Below are positions 1 to 5,820 of a stretch of DNA of 6,406 bases, piece after piece; positions within the stretch are counted from its first letter, which is position 1, and each line of letters opens with the position of its first letter. Position numbers and translations under genes: made by a program. The stretch covers positions 1-6,406 of the forward strand of contig NYYH01000058.1 of the NCBI GenBank assembly GCA_002686705.1. The letters run 5' to 3'. This DNA comes from Bacteroidota bacterium (GTDB taxonomy: Bacteria > Bacteroidota > Bacteroidia > Bacteroidales > F082). Below the pieces are notes generated by a model. It made no database searches and had not been told where the DNA came from. It saw nothing but the letters and a program-made list of their open reading frames with translations.

Positions 1-51
1 ATGTTTGGTGTTGTGAGAGTCTCTTGATAGGGTCATCTGACCATCCAATTT
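1..51. repeat. Left arm of a perfect 51-bp inverted repeat (possible fold-back artefact)
   Basis: Bases 1-51 are an exact reverse complement of bases 323-373; the pairing stops at base 52 (c) against base 322 (a). The arm starts at the very first base of the window, so it may extend further left. The right arm is coding sequence inside the GIY-YIG domain, whereas the left arm carries stops (tga, tag at 25-30) in the frame of the downstream gene and interrupts an otherwise recognisable winged-helix domain. A fold-back chimera at a contig end explains this most simply; a genuine inverted duplication is possible. Confidence 0.9.
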
Positions 52-618
52 CTTAGACAATCCCAACTTATTCAGACTGTAACTAGAGGTCAATATCAAA
101 TAACTCCAAGAGGTGAAAAAGTTTTTAAGGAGGACATTGATAAACTGGATGACAAGTATTTAAACAACTTCAAAGAGTTTCAGGACTTTAAAAACAGAAA
201 ACAAAAGAAAAAGACTCAACCAAAAGAAACTCAAATTTCTCAAGAAGAATCAAAACCAATCGAACCCAAAAAAGAAGAGGGGTTTGTCTACTACATCCAA
301 GAGGAAATGGATGGGAACATCAAAATTGGATGGTCAGATGACCCTATCAAGAGACTCTCACAACACCAAACATCAAATTCCAGAGAGTTAAGGATGTTGG
401 TATATGTCAAAGGGAGTCAAGAATACGAAAAGGAAATCCACAGGAAGTTTCAAAACTCAAAGACCACAGGGGAATGGTTCAAACCAGACAAGAGGTTACT
501 TGTTCATATTGAGAAGGAAAGATCTAAGTTCTTTGAGATCGTTCAGAACTTGTCTGATGATTATGAAGAGTTGAAGAACAAACTACTATCTTTAGAAAAT
601 AAGTTGAATTTGTTATGA
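31..618 (+). CDS. Mrr_N-like winged helix fused to GIY-YIG (MUG113/T5orf172-type) nuclease, 5' partial
   Basis: The frame is open from base 31 with no start codon before the ATG at 307. That ATG lies inside the nuclease domain, so the real protein begins further upstream and is truncated here. Counting from base 31, residues about 8-53 (LRQSQLI, TRGQYQITPRGEKVF, then DKLDDKYLNNFKEFQDF) resemble the N-terminal winged helix of Mrr restriction proteins, including the RGxYxITxRG strand-turn signature. A lysine/glutamate/glutamine-rich linker follows (about 54-83). Residues about 85-160 resemble the MUG113/T5orf172 branch of GIY-YIG nucleases: FVYYI, IKIG, the conserved arginine in PIKRL, the glutamate in YEKEIH, and GEWF. 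The expected role is sequence- or modification-directed DNA cleavage in a restriction or defence setting; that role is inferred. Sequence before base 52 is the inverted-repeat arm, so the genuine coding homology starts at 52. The stop overlaps the next gene's ATG by 4 bases, which suggests translational coupling. Confidence 0.8.
   Translation, partial: GHLTIQFLRQSQLIQTVTRGQYQITPRGEKVFKEDIDKLDDKYLNNFKEFQDFKNRKQKKKTQPKETQISQEESKPIEPKKEEGFVYYIQEEMDGNIKIGWSDDPIKRLSQHQTSNSRELRMLVYVKGSQEYEKEIHRKFQNSKTTGEWFKPDKRLLVHIEKERSKFFEIVQNLSDDYEELKNKLLSLENKLNLL
323..373. repeat. Right arm of the 51-bp inverted repeat
   Basis: This stretch is the exact reverse complement of bases 1-51. It lies within intact coding sequence for the core of the GIY-YIG domain (the KIG motif through the PIKRL arginine and a few residues beyond). 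It is therefore the original copy, and the left arm is the derived one. The two arms are separated by 271 bases. Confidence 0.9.
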
Positions 619-1610
619 AATTATACAATTTAAATGGAGAAGATCTTTCACTAATTGAATCTAAATCTTTTGACAAAGAAAAAGAAATCCAATTTCTTAT
701 TCAAAAAAATTCTGAAAATTTATTTAATTTAAAGTTTATTTCTTCAGAATTCAAACTAGACAATTTTAGAATAGATTCACTTTGTTATGATGAAGAATCC
801 AAATCTTTTGTTATAATTGAATATAAAAAAGACTATTCTTTTTCTATTATTGATCAAGGATACTCTTATTTATCACTGATCTTGCATAAAAAATTTGAGA
901 CACTTGAAAAATATAATGAAGTTTTTGGAACTAATTTAAAAATTAATGAAGTTGATTGGACTCAAACCAGAATTATATTCATTTCTCCATTCTTCACTCT
1001 TCATCAAAAAAATAGCATTAATTTTAAAGACCTTCCCTTTGAACTTTGGGAGATTAAAAAATATTCAAATGATTTAATATCACTTAATCCAATTCTATCT
1101 AATTCAAATCAAAATCTAAATAATAGATCAAAAAATCCAACAATAACAAATGTTAATAAAGAAATCAAAGTTTATAATCTTAAAAAACTCCTAAAAAATA
1201 CATCAAAAATTACAAAAATATTATGGGAGAAGATAGATCATAAATTGATTCCATCAGAATTTATAGGAACAAAATATATTGATCGTAAATCATATAGACG
1301 TTTTTGTTATGAAAATCATACTACAATTTGTTATTTTAGATTTAGAAAAAATAGTATTAGAATAAGAATCACTGGTGGAACTATTTTCGGTGATGGAAGT
1401 AAAGGTAAAACATATATCGAATTAAATGATTATAAAAATTTAACAAATAAAGTTGAAAAAATTTGGGAAGGATATGAAGAAAGACACGGGAATAGAGATG
1501 GAACTGATGCAAAGAATTATTTCTATGAGATTGAAATTGGTGATGATAATAATATAGATTATTTAATCCAATTATTAAAGCAAAGATATGAATCAATAGT
1601 TAAAAATTAA
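615..1610 (+). CDS. PD-(D/E)XK (NucS-like) nuclease-fold protein with DUF5655-like C-terminal domain
   Basis: This 331-residue protein has two parts. Residues about 1-160 match the family of predicted nucleases found beside DUF5655: an early KEIQFLIQKN helix with E24, then NFRIDSL (D54), FVIIEYKK (E69 and K71) and DQGYSYL (from D80). These give the D...ExK pattern plus a following Q-containing helix typical of PD-(D/E)XK nucleases. FISPFF and LPFELWEIKKY follow and end the domain. After an asparagine-rich linker (about 160-190), residues about 195-330 resemble DUF5655 (strand- and aromatic-rich, ending in a YLIQLLKQRYES helix). It probably cuts or binds DNA in the cytoplasm; the substrate is unknown. 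The start ATG overlaps the upstream stop (ATGA), with no strong Shine-Dalgarno, so translation is probably coupled to the GIY-YIG gene. The coding sequence is far more AT-rich than that partner, dominated by AAA, AAT, ATT and TTT codons, which suggests a different origin or relaxed composition. The fold call is fairly firm; the function is inferred. Confidence 0.75.
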   Translation: MKLYNLNGEDLSLIESKSFDKEKEIQFLIQKNSENLFNLKFISSEFKLDNFRIDSLCYDEESKSFVIIEYKKDYSFSIIDQGYSYLSLILHKKFETLEKYNEVFGTNLKINEVDWTQTRIIFISPFFTLHQKNSINFKDLPFELWEIKKYSNDLISLNPILSNSNQNLNNRSKNPTITNVNKEIKVYNLKKLLKNTSKITKILWEKIDHKLIPSEFIGTKYIDRKSYRRFCYENHTTICYFRFRKNSIRIRITGGTIFGDGSKGKTYIELNDYKNLTNKVEKIWEGYEERHGNRDGTDAKNYFYEIEIGDDNNIDYLIQLLKQRYESIVKN

Positions 1611-1728
1611 TTTAAAAAATACTCTAAAAAGGGAAGAAAATGGTTTTTGAATGTAAAGAAATTTAAATTCATGATCTTAATGATTTGACAAACTTGAAGA
1701 GTTTTCAAACCTAGTGTAATTTCAACTG
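1611..1728 (+). other. Intergenic spacer with possible -35 element for endA
   Basis: This 118-base AT-rich gap contains a perfect TTGACA at 1685-1690, but no convincing -10 at 16-18 bases: the sequence there reads AACCTA, and TGTAAT sits too far away at 1715-1720. No Shine-Dalgarno precedes the endA ATG. A stop in the endA frame (taa, 1717-1719) fixes the upstream limit of that gene. I see no hairpin-plus-T-run terminator for the preceding gene. Confidence 0.25.
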
Positions 1729-2451
1729 ATGAAAGTCTTTCTGTCCATAACGATCTCACTTCTACTTATCCCATCATTTGTTCTATCGCAAAATACAACT
1801 ATATCGTCCTTTTCAAAGTCCAAGAAACAATTAGCAAAAGTCTATCAAGATAATCCAATCACTCTCTACTGCGGTTGTTCGTTCAAGGGGAAGACTCCTA
1901 ACTTCTCTTCATGTGGATATATTCCAAAGAAAAATAACAAACGAGCAAACCGCATTGAGTGGGAACATGTTGTCCCTGCATATGTCTTCGGAATCTTCTT
2001 CTCTGAATGGACAGTCGGGCACCCCAAATGTGTGAAGAAGAACGGCAAGAAATACAAAGGACGAAGGTGTGCGAGTAAGGTAAACAGGGAATTCAAGAGA
2101 ATGGAAGCAGATATGTACAACCTTTTTCCAGCAATTGGTGAGGTCAATGGATTAAGGAGTAACTATCCAATGACTATCATTGAGGGTGAGGATAGAGAGT
2201 TTGGTAAATGTGATGTAGAGATCAAGAGAAGAAAAGTAGAACCTAGAGATGAGATTCGTGGTGAGATCGCAAGGACTTATATGTATATGGATTCTGTCTA
2301 CCCAGGCAAAGGAATCATTTCAAATCAGAACCGAGAAATGTTTGAAGAATGGGATCGGAGTGATCCTGTAAATGAATGGGAATGTGAAAGGGCAAGAAGG
2401 ATAGAGAGGACACAAGGGAATCGAAACGAAATAGTGTTGGTAAGTTGTTAA
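1729..2451 (+). CDS. endA: Endonuclease I (EndA/Vvn/Dns family), periplasmic, His-Me finger nuclease
   Basis: The protein has 240 residues, about the usual family length. Residues 1-20 form a signal peptide: a lysine, a hydrophobic core (FLSITISLLLIPSFV) and likely cleavage after VLS, giving an exported enzyme. The body matches endonuclease I closely: YCGC at 47-50, SCGY at 61-64, NRIEWEHVVPA at 74-84, RMEADMYNL at 124-132, IGEVNGLRSNY at 136-146, ARTYMYM at 181-187 and NEWECERARRI at 215-225. By analogy with Vvn, H80 is the general base, and E79 and N131 hold the divalent metal. Eight cysteines (48, 50, 62, 101, 114, 161, 219, 240) fit the four disulphides known in this family. The enzyme degrades DNA non-specifically in the periplasm or outside the cell. 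The ATG at 1729 is the only sensible start: a stop lies 12 bases upstream and the signal peptide begins here, but no Shine-Dalgarno is visible. The glycosylase gene follows after 6 bases. Confidence 0.95.
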   Translation: MKVFLSITISLLLIPSFVLSQNTTISSFSKSKKQLAKVYQDNPITLYCGCSFKGKTPNFSSCGYIPKKNNKRANRIEWEHVVPAYVFGIFFSEWTVGHPKCVKKNGKKYKGRRCASKVNREFKRMEADMYNLFPAIGEVNGLRSNYPMTIIEGEDREFGKCDVEIKRRKVEPRDEIRGEIARTYMYMDSVYPGKGIISNQNREMFEEWDRSDPVNEWECERARRIERTQGNRNEIVLVSC

Positions 2452-2457
2452 AACCAA

Positions 2458-3099
2458 ATGATCAAAAAAACTAAAGAAAATAGTTTGGATTTTAAAAACG
2501 CTTTAAATCATCTTTCAGAAGAAGATGAAATTCTTGGAAAAGTTATAAAGCAGATTAAGCCTAAAGAACCCGATAAAAGGGAACCAAATTTTGAAGCACT
2601 TGTTAGGATCATTTCTGGACAACAACTTTCAAGTGCAGCCGCATCTACTATATTCAGTAGACTAAAACATCTTTTCGAAAATAAGGAAATTACACCCTTT
2701 CAAATAAAGGAAACTGAATCTCACGCAATTCTCAAATGTGGATTATCAAACGCGAAAACGAGATATATACAGAACTTGGCAGAATTCTTTTTAGAAAAAC
2801 CTGAGTTTTTAAATGAATTGAAAGCAAAGGATTCAGATGAATTAATAGAGAGTTTAAAGAAGATCAAAGGTATAGGGATATGGAGTGCAAGCATTTTTGC
2901 ATTATTTTATCTGAATCATCCTGATGTATTTGCATGGGGAGATGTTACTATCAAAAAAGCAATCAGGCTACTTTACGAAGAAGAAAATATCGATGATCAG
3001 AAAATCAAAAAAATAACATACAAATGGAAACCCTATAGAAGTACTGCTTGTTTAGTTCTATGGAGATGGATAGATGAAGGTGCTGTGAAATTCTCATAA
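2458..3099 (+). CDS. DNA-3-methyladenine glycosylase II-type (AlkA/Mag family, HhH-GPD)
   Basis: This 213-residue protein is of the short type that lacks the extra N-terminal domain of E. coli AlkA and resembles yeast-type Mag or short bacterial glycosylases. Residues about 45-70 carry FEALVRIISGQQLSSAAAS, the standard opening of the HhH-GPD fold. The helix-hairpin-helix is LKKIKGIGIWSAS at about 133-145. FAWGDVTIKKA at 158-168 supplies the catalytic aspartate D162. The closing helices hold KWKPYRSTACLVLWRW (188-203), which matches the family's W.PyRs.A..ylW ending. It removes alkylated purines such as 3-methyladenine from DNA in the cytoplasm, starting base excision repair. The ATG at 2458 is 6 bases after the endA stop, in the same frame, with no good Shine-Dalgarno. 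It could be read from the same message as endA, though EndA is exported and no joint pathway is evident. It converges with the - strand operon, whose last stop is 18 bases away. Confidence 0.92.
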   Translation: MIKKTKENSLDFKNALNHLSEEDEILGKVIKQIKPKEPDKREPNFEALVRIISGQQLSSAAASTIFSRLKHLFENKEITPFQIKETESHAILKCGLSNAKTRYIQNLAEFFLEKPEFLNELKAKDSDELIESLKKIKGIGIWSASIFALFYLNHPDVFAWGDVTIKKAIRLLYEEENIDDQKIKKITYKWKPYRSTACLVLWRWIDEGAVKFS

Positions 3100-3117
3100 A
3101 TTTATTTAAGATGATAT

Positions 3118-3924
3118 TCATTCCACAATCCCTCTCTGTTTAGCATAAGCACAGTTCTTACAAGCAACATTTGATTCTGGTATCTCCTCACTATTCATAC
3201 AGTTAATCATCTCAGAAACTTTTCTAGGTATCCATTGGGCATTCCATTTGTAAGGAATCAGTACTTCTTCAAAATCAAGTTTCCCGAAGAATCCATCTGC
3301 CTTTCTATTTGCGTTGCAAACCAGAAAATAAAACTTATCTGAGACATCGAAATTCATCTCGCTCAGGAGATAACCATAGAAATCCATCTGAACTTTATAT
3401 CCTTCGTGATAGACATCACTTAGATAAGCCCATGGCTCAAGAGATTTGTTGTTAGCCTGTGATTTGTAGTCAGCAATTATCAACTTTCCAGTTCTAGTGT
3501 CCTGCCAAACATCATCTACTCCACCGCTAAGAATGATGTTTGTTTTCTGAAAGCGAATGGAGAGACCGTGCCGTAATGAATCTCTCCACTTATCTATGTC
3601 TTTGTGTAAAAAGGGTACAATATGATTCAGACCATACTTAGTGAAGATTCTATGAGGCTTTTGAGCAGTACGGCATTTGTCGAATTCTTTTTTTAGGAGG
3701 AGATCAGTCGTCTCATTGAGAGTCCATCCAGGTGTACCTGGAGCATCAAGCCCTTTAACTCTATCTAGATAAAAGCATCTCTTGCATGTGAGGAAGTCAG
3801 AGAACTTGCTTCGGCTGAGTTTGAAATCCTCTGACTGTTTGGGTCGATAAATTGAACTTGAGCGAGTACGAATTCCTTTTGCTTCGACAAGTTCTCTTTT
3901 AGAATTTCGCTTCAGATCAATCAT
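3118..3924 (-). CDS. Stand-alone PD-(D/E)XK nuclease with two CxxC pairs (Cas4/AddB-like fold)
   Basis: The protein has 268 residues. Motifs in order: SRSKFSDFLTCKRCFYLDRV with C47/C50 at about 38-56, GGVDDVW at 134-140 (D137), IIADYKSQ at 149-156 (D152 and K154), a YKVQMDFYGYLL helix at 177-188 (Q179), and a C-terminal ACKNCAY with C255/C258. The D...DxK plus Q-helix pattern is that of the PD-(D/E)XK superfamily branch containing RecB, AddB and Cas4. The opening 'S-x-F-x-x-C' helix and late cysteines recall their [4Fe-4S]-binding versions, but with a 2+2 cysteine layout rather than the common 1+3, so zinc or Fe-S binding are both possible. No helicase is fused or adjacent, so it is not a complete recombination nuclease, and no CRISPR array is present to support cas4. 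It is the last gene of a three-gene operon. Its ATG overlaps the previous gene's stop by 8 bases and it lacks its own good Shine-Dalgarno, so coupling is likely. DNA end processing in a defence or mobile-element context is inferred. Confidence 0.8.
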   Translation of the reverse strand: MIDLKRNSKRELVEAKGIRTRSSSIYRPKQSEDFKLSRSKFSDFLTCKRCFYLDRVKGLDAPGTPGWTLNETTDLLLKKEFDKCRTAQKPHRIFTKYGLNHIVPFLHKDIDKWRDSLRHGLSIRFQKTNIILSGGVDDVWQDTRTGKLIIADYKSQANNKSLEPWAYLSDVYHEGYKVQMDFYGYLLSEMNFDVSDKFYFLVCNANRKADGFFGKLDFEEVLIPYKWNAQWIPRKVSEMINCMNSEEIPESNVACKNCAYAKQRGIVE

Positions 3925-4885
3925 CCCACTTAAATAGTTGATTCATTGCTTTAAAGTCAATATACCCGATTGCACAAATTTCACGAAATTCCGAAGAAGA
4001 TCCCTTTCGAATGTCAGCCCAGATTTTATTCGACTCGGAAAATCTGTATGCATATCGTCGAATCCACACTGCCCAGCGAAATACACATATCCTTCTATTA
4101 GGTAAGCATTGATTCTCAACAGCATAATTTTTTAGAAATATTTTTAAATTGCTTTGTAATTGATCAGGATAATGATCAGTAAAATTTGAAAATTGAGTGC
4201 AACTTTGAACTGCTAAATCAATCTTTGATTGAAAGGGAGCAAGAACTGTCTCTATTTCTCTTTGCCTTACCACTGCAATTTCAGACTCAAATTCTAGTCT
4301 TTTCTCCTCTTCCTCTTCCCAGATTTCAAGATCCGCATCCAAGTCTGTTAAACATAATGAATTCGAAGCAGATGAGATACTGAATATGTGACTCAATGTT
4401 CCCTTCTTGTCAGTTTCTGGAATTCTGTATTCCATGATATGAGTTAAATTTTCTATTAATTCATCATTGAAATCATTTTCCGACATGAACGGACCGTTAG
4501 TTCTCCAAAACCTTTCTAATTCATTATCATCAAAAGAAAGAAGATAATCGATTATCTCACGATGTTCTTCGTGAAGGCTGATACAAAGGATTTCTTTCCA
4601 AAGCCCACTAACTCCTTCAACTTTCATCTCGTGAAAATAAGAATCTGGAAGTTGCAATGCTTCACTATTTCTAATGGCTAGAGCAACATCTCTATAGTTC
4701 AGTTCACCATCCAGTGTCTCGATAACCTCATACTGAACATCATCACCGCCATACCAAAGTTCTACTTCTGATTTTCTCGGATAAACAATTCTGAGAGCCT
4801 GAAATGAAAGTCCAGGCATTGCGCTTCCGATTGTTCTGAAGATAATGCCACCACGTTTTAAAACATTTTTCAGATTGATTTTCAT
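3917..4885 (-). CDS. Uncharacterised 322-residue acidic protein, middle gene of operon
   Basis: I do not recognise a family. Visible traits: residues 1-60 look like a small alpha/beta region (RGGIIFRTIG, GLSFQALRIVYP, VELWYGG, then YEVIETLDG); 60-150 is rich in acidic helices; a run of five glutamates at 190-194 sits in a predicted helix or coiled coil at about 186-215 (EIWEEEEEKRLEFESE, then VVRQREIETVL). The C-terminal third (about 245-322) is basic and aromatic (FRWAVWIRRYAYRF at 269-282, then KIWADIRK) and could contact nucleic acid or a partner; that is a guess. There is no signal peptide or membrane segment, so it is probably cytoplasmic. The start is well supported: AGGAGA at 4897-4892 ends six bases before the ATG. 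The gene starts 16 bases after the small cysteine protein's stop and overlaps the nuclease gene by 8 bases, which suggests that it works with that nuclease. Confidence 0.85.
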   Translation of the reverse strand: MKINLKNVLKRGGIIFRTIGSAMPGLSFQALRIVYPRKSEVELWYGGDDVQYEVIETLDGELNYRDVALAIRNSEALQLPDSYFHEMKVEGVSGLWKEILCISLHEEHREIIDYLLSFDDNELERFWRTNGPFMSENDFNDELIENLTHIMEYRIPETDKKGTLSHIFSISSASNSLCLTDLDADLEIWEEEEEKRLEFESEIAVVRQREIETVLAPFQSKIDLAVQSCTQFSNFTDHYPDQLQSNLKIFLKNYAVENQCLPNRRICVFRWAVWIRRYAYRFSESNKIWADIRKGSSSEFREICAIGYIDFKAMNQLFKWDD

Positions 4886-4891
4886 TTTTTA

Positions 4892-4897
4892 TCTCCT
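4892..4897 (-). promoter_or_regulatory. Shine-Dalgarno site of the 322-residue gene
   Basis: On the - strand this reads AGGAGA and ends six bases before the ATG at 4885-4883. It is one of only two convincing Shine-Dalgarno sites noticed in the window, and it fixes this start. Confidence 0.75.
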
Positions 4898-4901
4898 GTC
4901 A

Positions 4902-5165
4902 TCAGTTCAAGAAACTGTCGGTTTTAGAATTACTTGAACTCTCAGAAGTTAGAGAAGTAGATTCAGACGAGCATTCTGGGCAATGAGAACTTTGATAGTT
5001 TTCAGTGGTCCACCCATGAATCACTGACTCATTGATTGCGACCTGATAATTCTCAATTTGAGAAAGATTGCGCTTGGCTATGAATGGGTATGAATGACCT
5101 CCCTTGCAGGGATATCCATCTTTCCCACCACAGAAAATCACAATGGCTAGATTTTTTACGAACAT
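4902..5165 (-). CDS. Small four-cysteine (zinc-ribbon-like) protein with serine-rich tail, first gene of operon
   Basis: This 87-residue protein has a cysteine layout suited to a metal site: C12 and C20 (FCGGKDGYPCKGGHSYPF), then HCPEC with C62/C65, plus H24 and H61 nearby. W52 in HGWTTENY precedes the second pair, as in many small zinc ribbons. The last ~22 residues are mostly Ser/Thr/Glu (SSESTSLTSESSSNSK) and probably disordered. I know no named family. The start is chosen at 5165 because AAGGA at 5176-5172 ends six bases upstream. The same frame opens earlier at an ATG at 5189 (95 residues, beginning MFVSKG), which has no comparable site. The stop is 16 bases before the next gene's ATG, so it probably leads the three-gene operon. 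Two other open frames cross its 5' half, so its reality rests on the Shine-Dalgarno, the spacing and the paired cysteines. Confidence 0.65.
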   Translation of the reverse strand: MFVKNLAIVIFCGGKDGYPCKGGHSYPFIAKRNLSQIENYQVAINESVIHGWTTENYQSSHCPECSSESTSLTSESSSNSKTDSFLN

Positions 5166-5171
5166 CGACAT

Positions 5172-5176
5172 TCCTT
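5172..5176 (-). promoter_or_regulatory. Shine-Dalgarno site deciding the start of the four-cysteine protein
   Basis: AAGGA on the - strand lies six bases before the ATG at 5165-5163. It sits too close to the ATG at 5171-5169 and lies downstream of the ATG at 5189-5187, so it supports the 5165 start. Confidence 0.6.
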
Positions 5177-5189
5177 TCGAAACGAACAT

Positions 5190-5820
5190 ATAGTCCGATG
5201 AAAGAGTGGGATGCCAGTAATCCCTCTGTAAGATTTGAAAGAAACGAAGTCATAACTCAGGCATTTTGGCTTGCGCCCCTATCAATCTTCGCAAAGCGAA
5301 GTTACTGCTAGCACCTTCAGGGCATGCCTGTAAAGGTTGCTGTTCGGACCAGCACTGGCTTGTGCTGATGCAGAAACATCCGAATCTCAAGATAGAATAT
5401 CAATTTATACGCATATGGTGATTTTCTGTCAAGATGTTTTGTCACAAACAATTTCCATAGTGGTACTCTTCATAACGATCATATGAAAGTATTGCTTTAT
5501 AACGTATTGTATCAAACATTAATGACATACTTGAGAAAGCTTTCATTTCTTTTTATATTTCAATCAACATATTTAAATATTAATGATATTTATTAAACTC
5601 AAATTTAAGTATTTTCACTTGAAGTAATATATGTTTTTCATTATTAATAATTTTAATTAATTCTATTTAGTATATGTATTTCATTTATCTATCCAAAAAA
5701 TATTTATATCACATCTATATATTTCACCTTCCGCTACAGTAAATGTGTTTTAATAATATAATAAAGTAGTGTCAATGAATTTTATGTTTTATGGGAGTCT
5801 TTTTTTTAATGATTAGTTAT
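5190..5820. other. Long non-coding stretch: structured G+C-rich left part, plain AT-rich right part
   Basis: I find no convincing gene here. The left part up to about 5384 is the 5' leader side of the three-gene operon and holds several hairpins, including GGGAT/ATCCC at 5208-5212 and 5220-5224 and the island described separately. From about 5400 to 5820 the sequence becomes very AT-rich, with scattered stops in all frames. It holds only small palindromes such as GAAAGCTTTC (5535-5544) and ATATTTAAATAT (5569-5580), which chance could supply. A TTGACA on the - strand (5775-5770) lacks a good -10. No clear terminator follows the DUF2357-type gene; there is a T-run at 5801-5808 on the + strand but no hairpin in the right place. 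Confidence 0.6.
5258..5384. other. G+C-rich, highly self-complementary island (candidate structured RNA or recombination/repeat element)
   Basis: Several nested complementary segments are visible. CAGGCAT (5258-5264) pairs with ATGCCTG (5324-5330). Within it GCCCCT (5275-5280) pairs with AGGGC (5319-5323) with one bulged base, enclosing a perfect CTTCGC-AAA-GCGAAG hairpin (5287-5301). A second unit follows: TTCGGA (5343-5348) with TCCGAA (5379-5384), enclosing CAGCAC (5350-5355) with GTGCTG (5362-5367). The palindromes TGCTAGCA (5306-5313) and GGCATGCC (5321-5328) add to this. Its G+C content is clearly higher than the flanking non-coding sequence. It could be a leader RNA of the - strand operon, a dispersed palindromic repeat, or an attachment-type site; I cannot identify which. 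Confidence 0.45.

Noticed and set aside
307..618. A separate 103-residue gene starting at the ATG at 307
   Set aside because: The ATG lies inside the GIY-YIG domain, and the frame continues upstream with recognisable winged-helix and linker sequence.
3100..3117. Bidirectional terminator between the convergent genes
   Set aside because: The 18-base gap is AT-rich but has no stem with a T-run on either side.
5053..5253. Alternative - strand open frame overlapping the four-cysteine gene
   Set aside because: No ribosome site, no recognisable motif, and it lies across the better-supported frame at 4902-5165.
5084..5311. + strand open frame of 75 codons
   Set aside because: It is antisense to the four-cysteine gene and runs into the structured island; no family features and no Shine-Dalgarno.
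5250..5390. Integron attC site
   Set aside because: Stems are present, but the conserved RYYYAAC/GTTRRRY core boxes are not, and no similar elements separate the other genes in the window.
5747..5775. - strand promoter with TTGACA at 5775-5770
   Set aside because: The sequence 17 bases on is only TAAAAC, the region is very AT-rich, and the nearest - strand gene start is almost 600 bases away.
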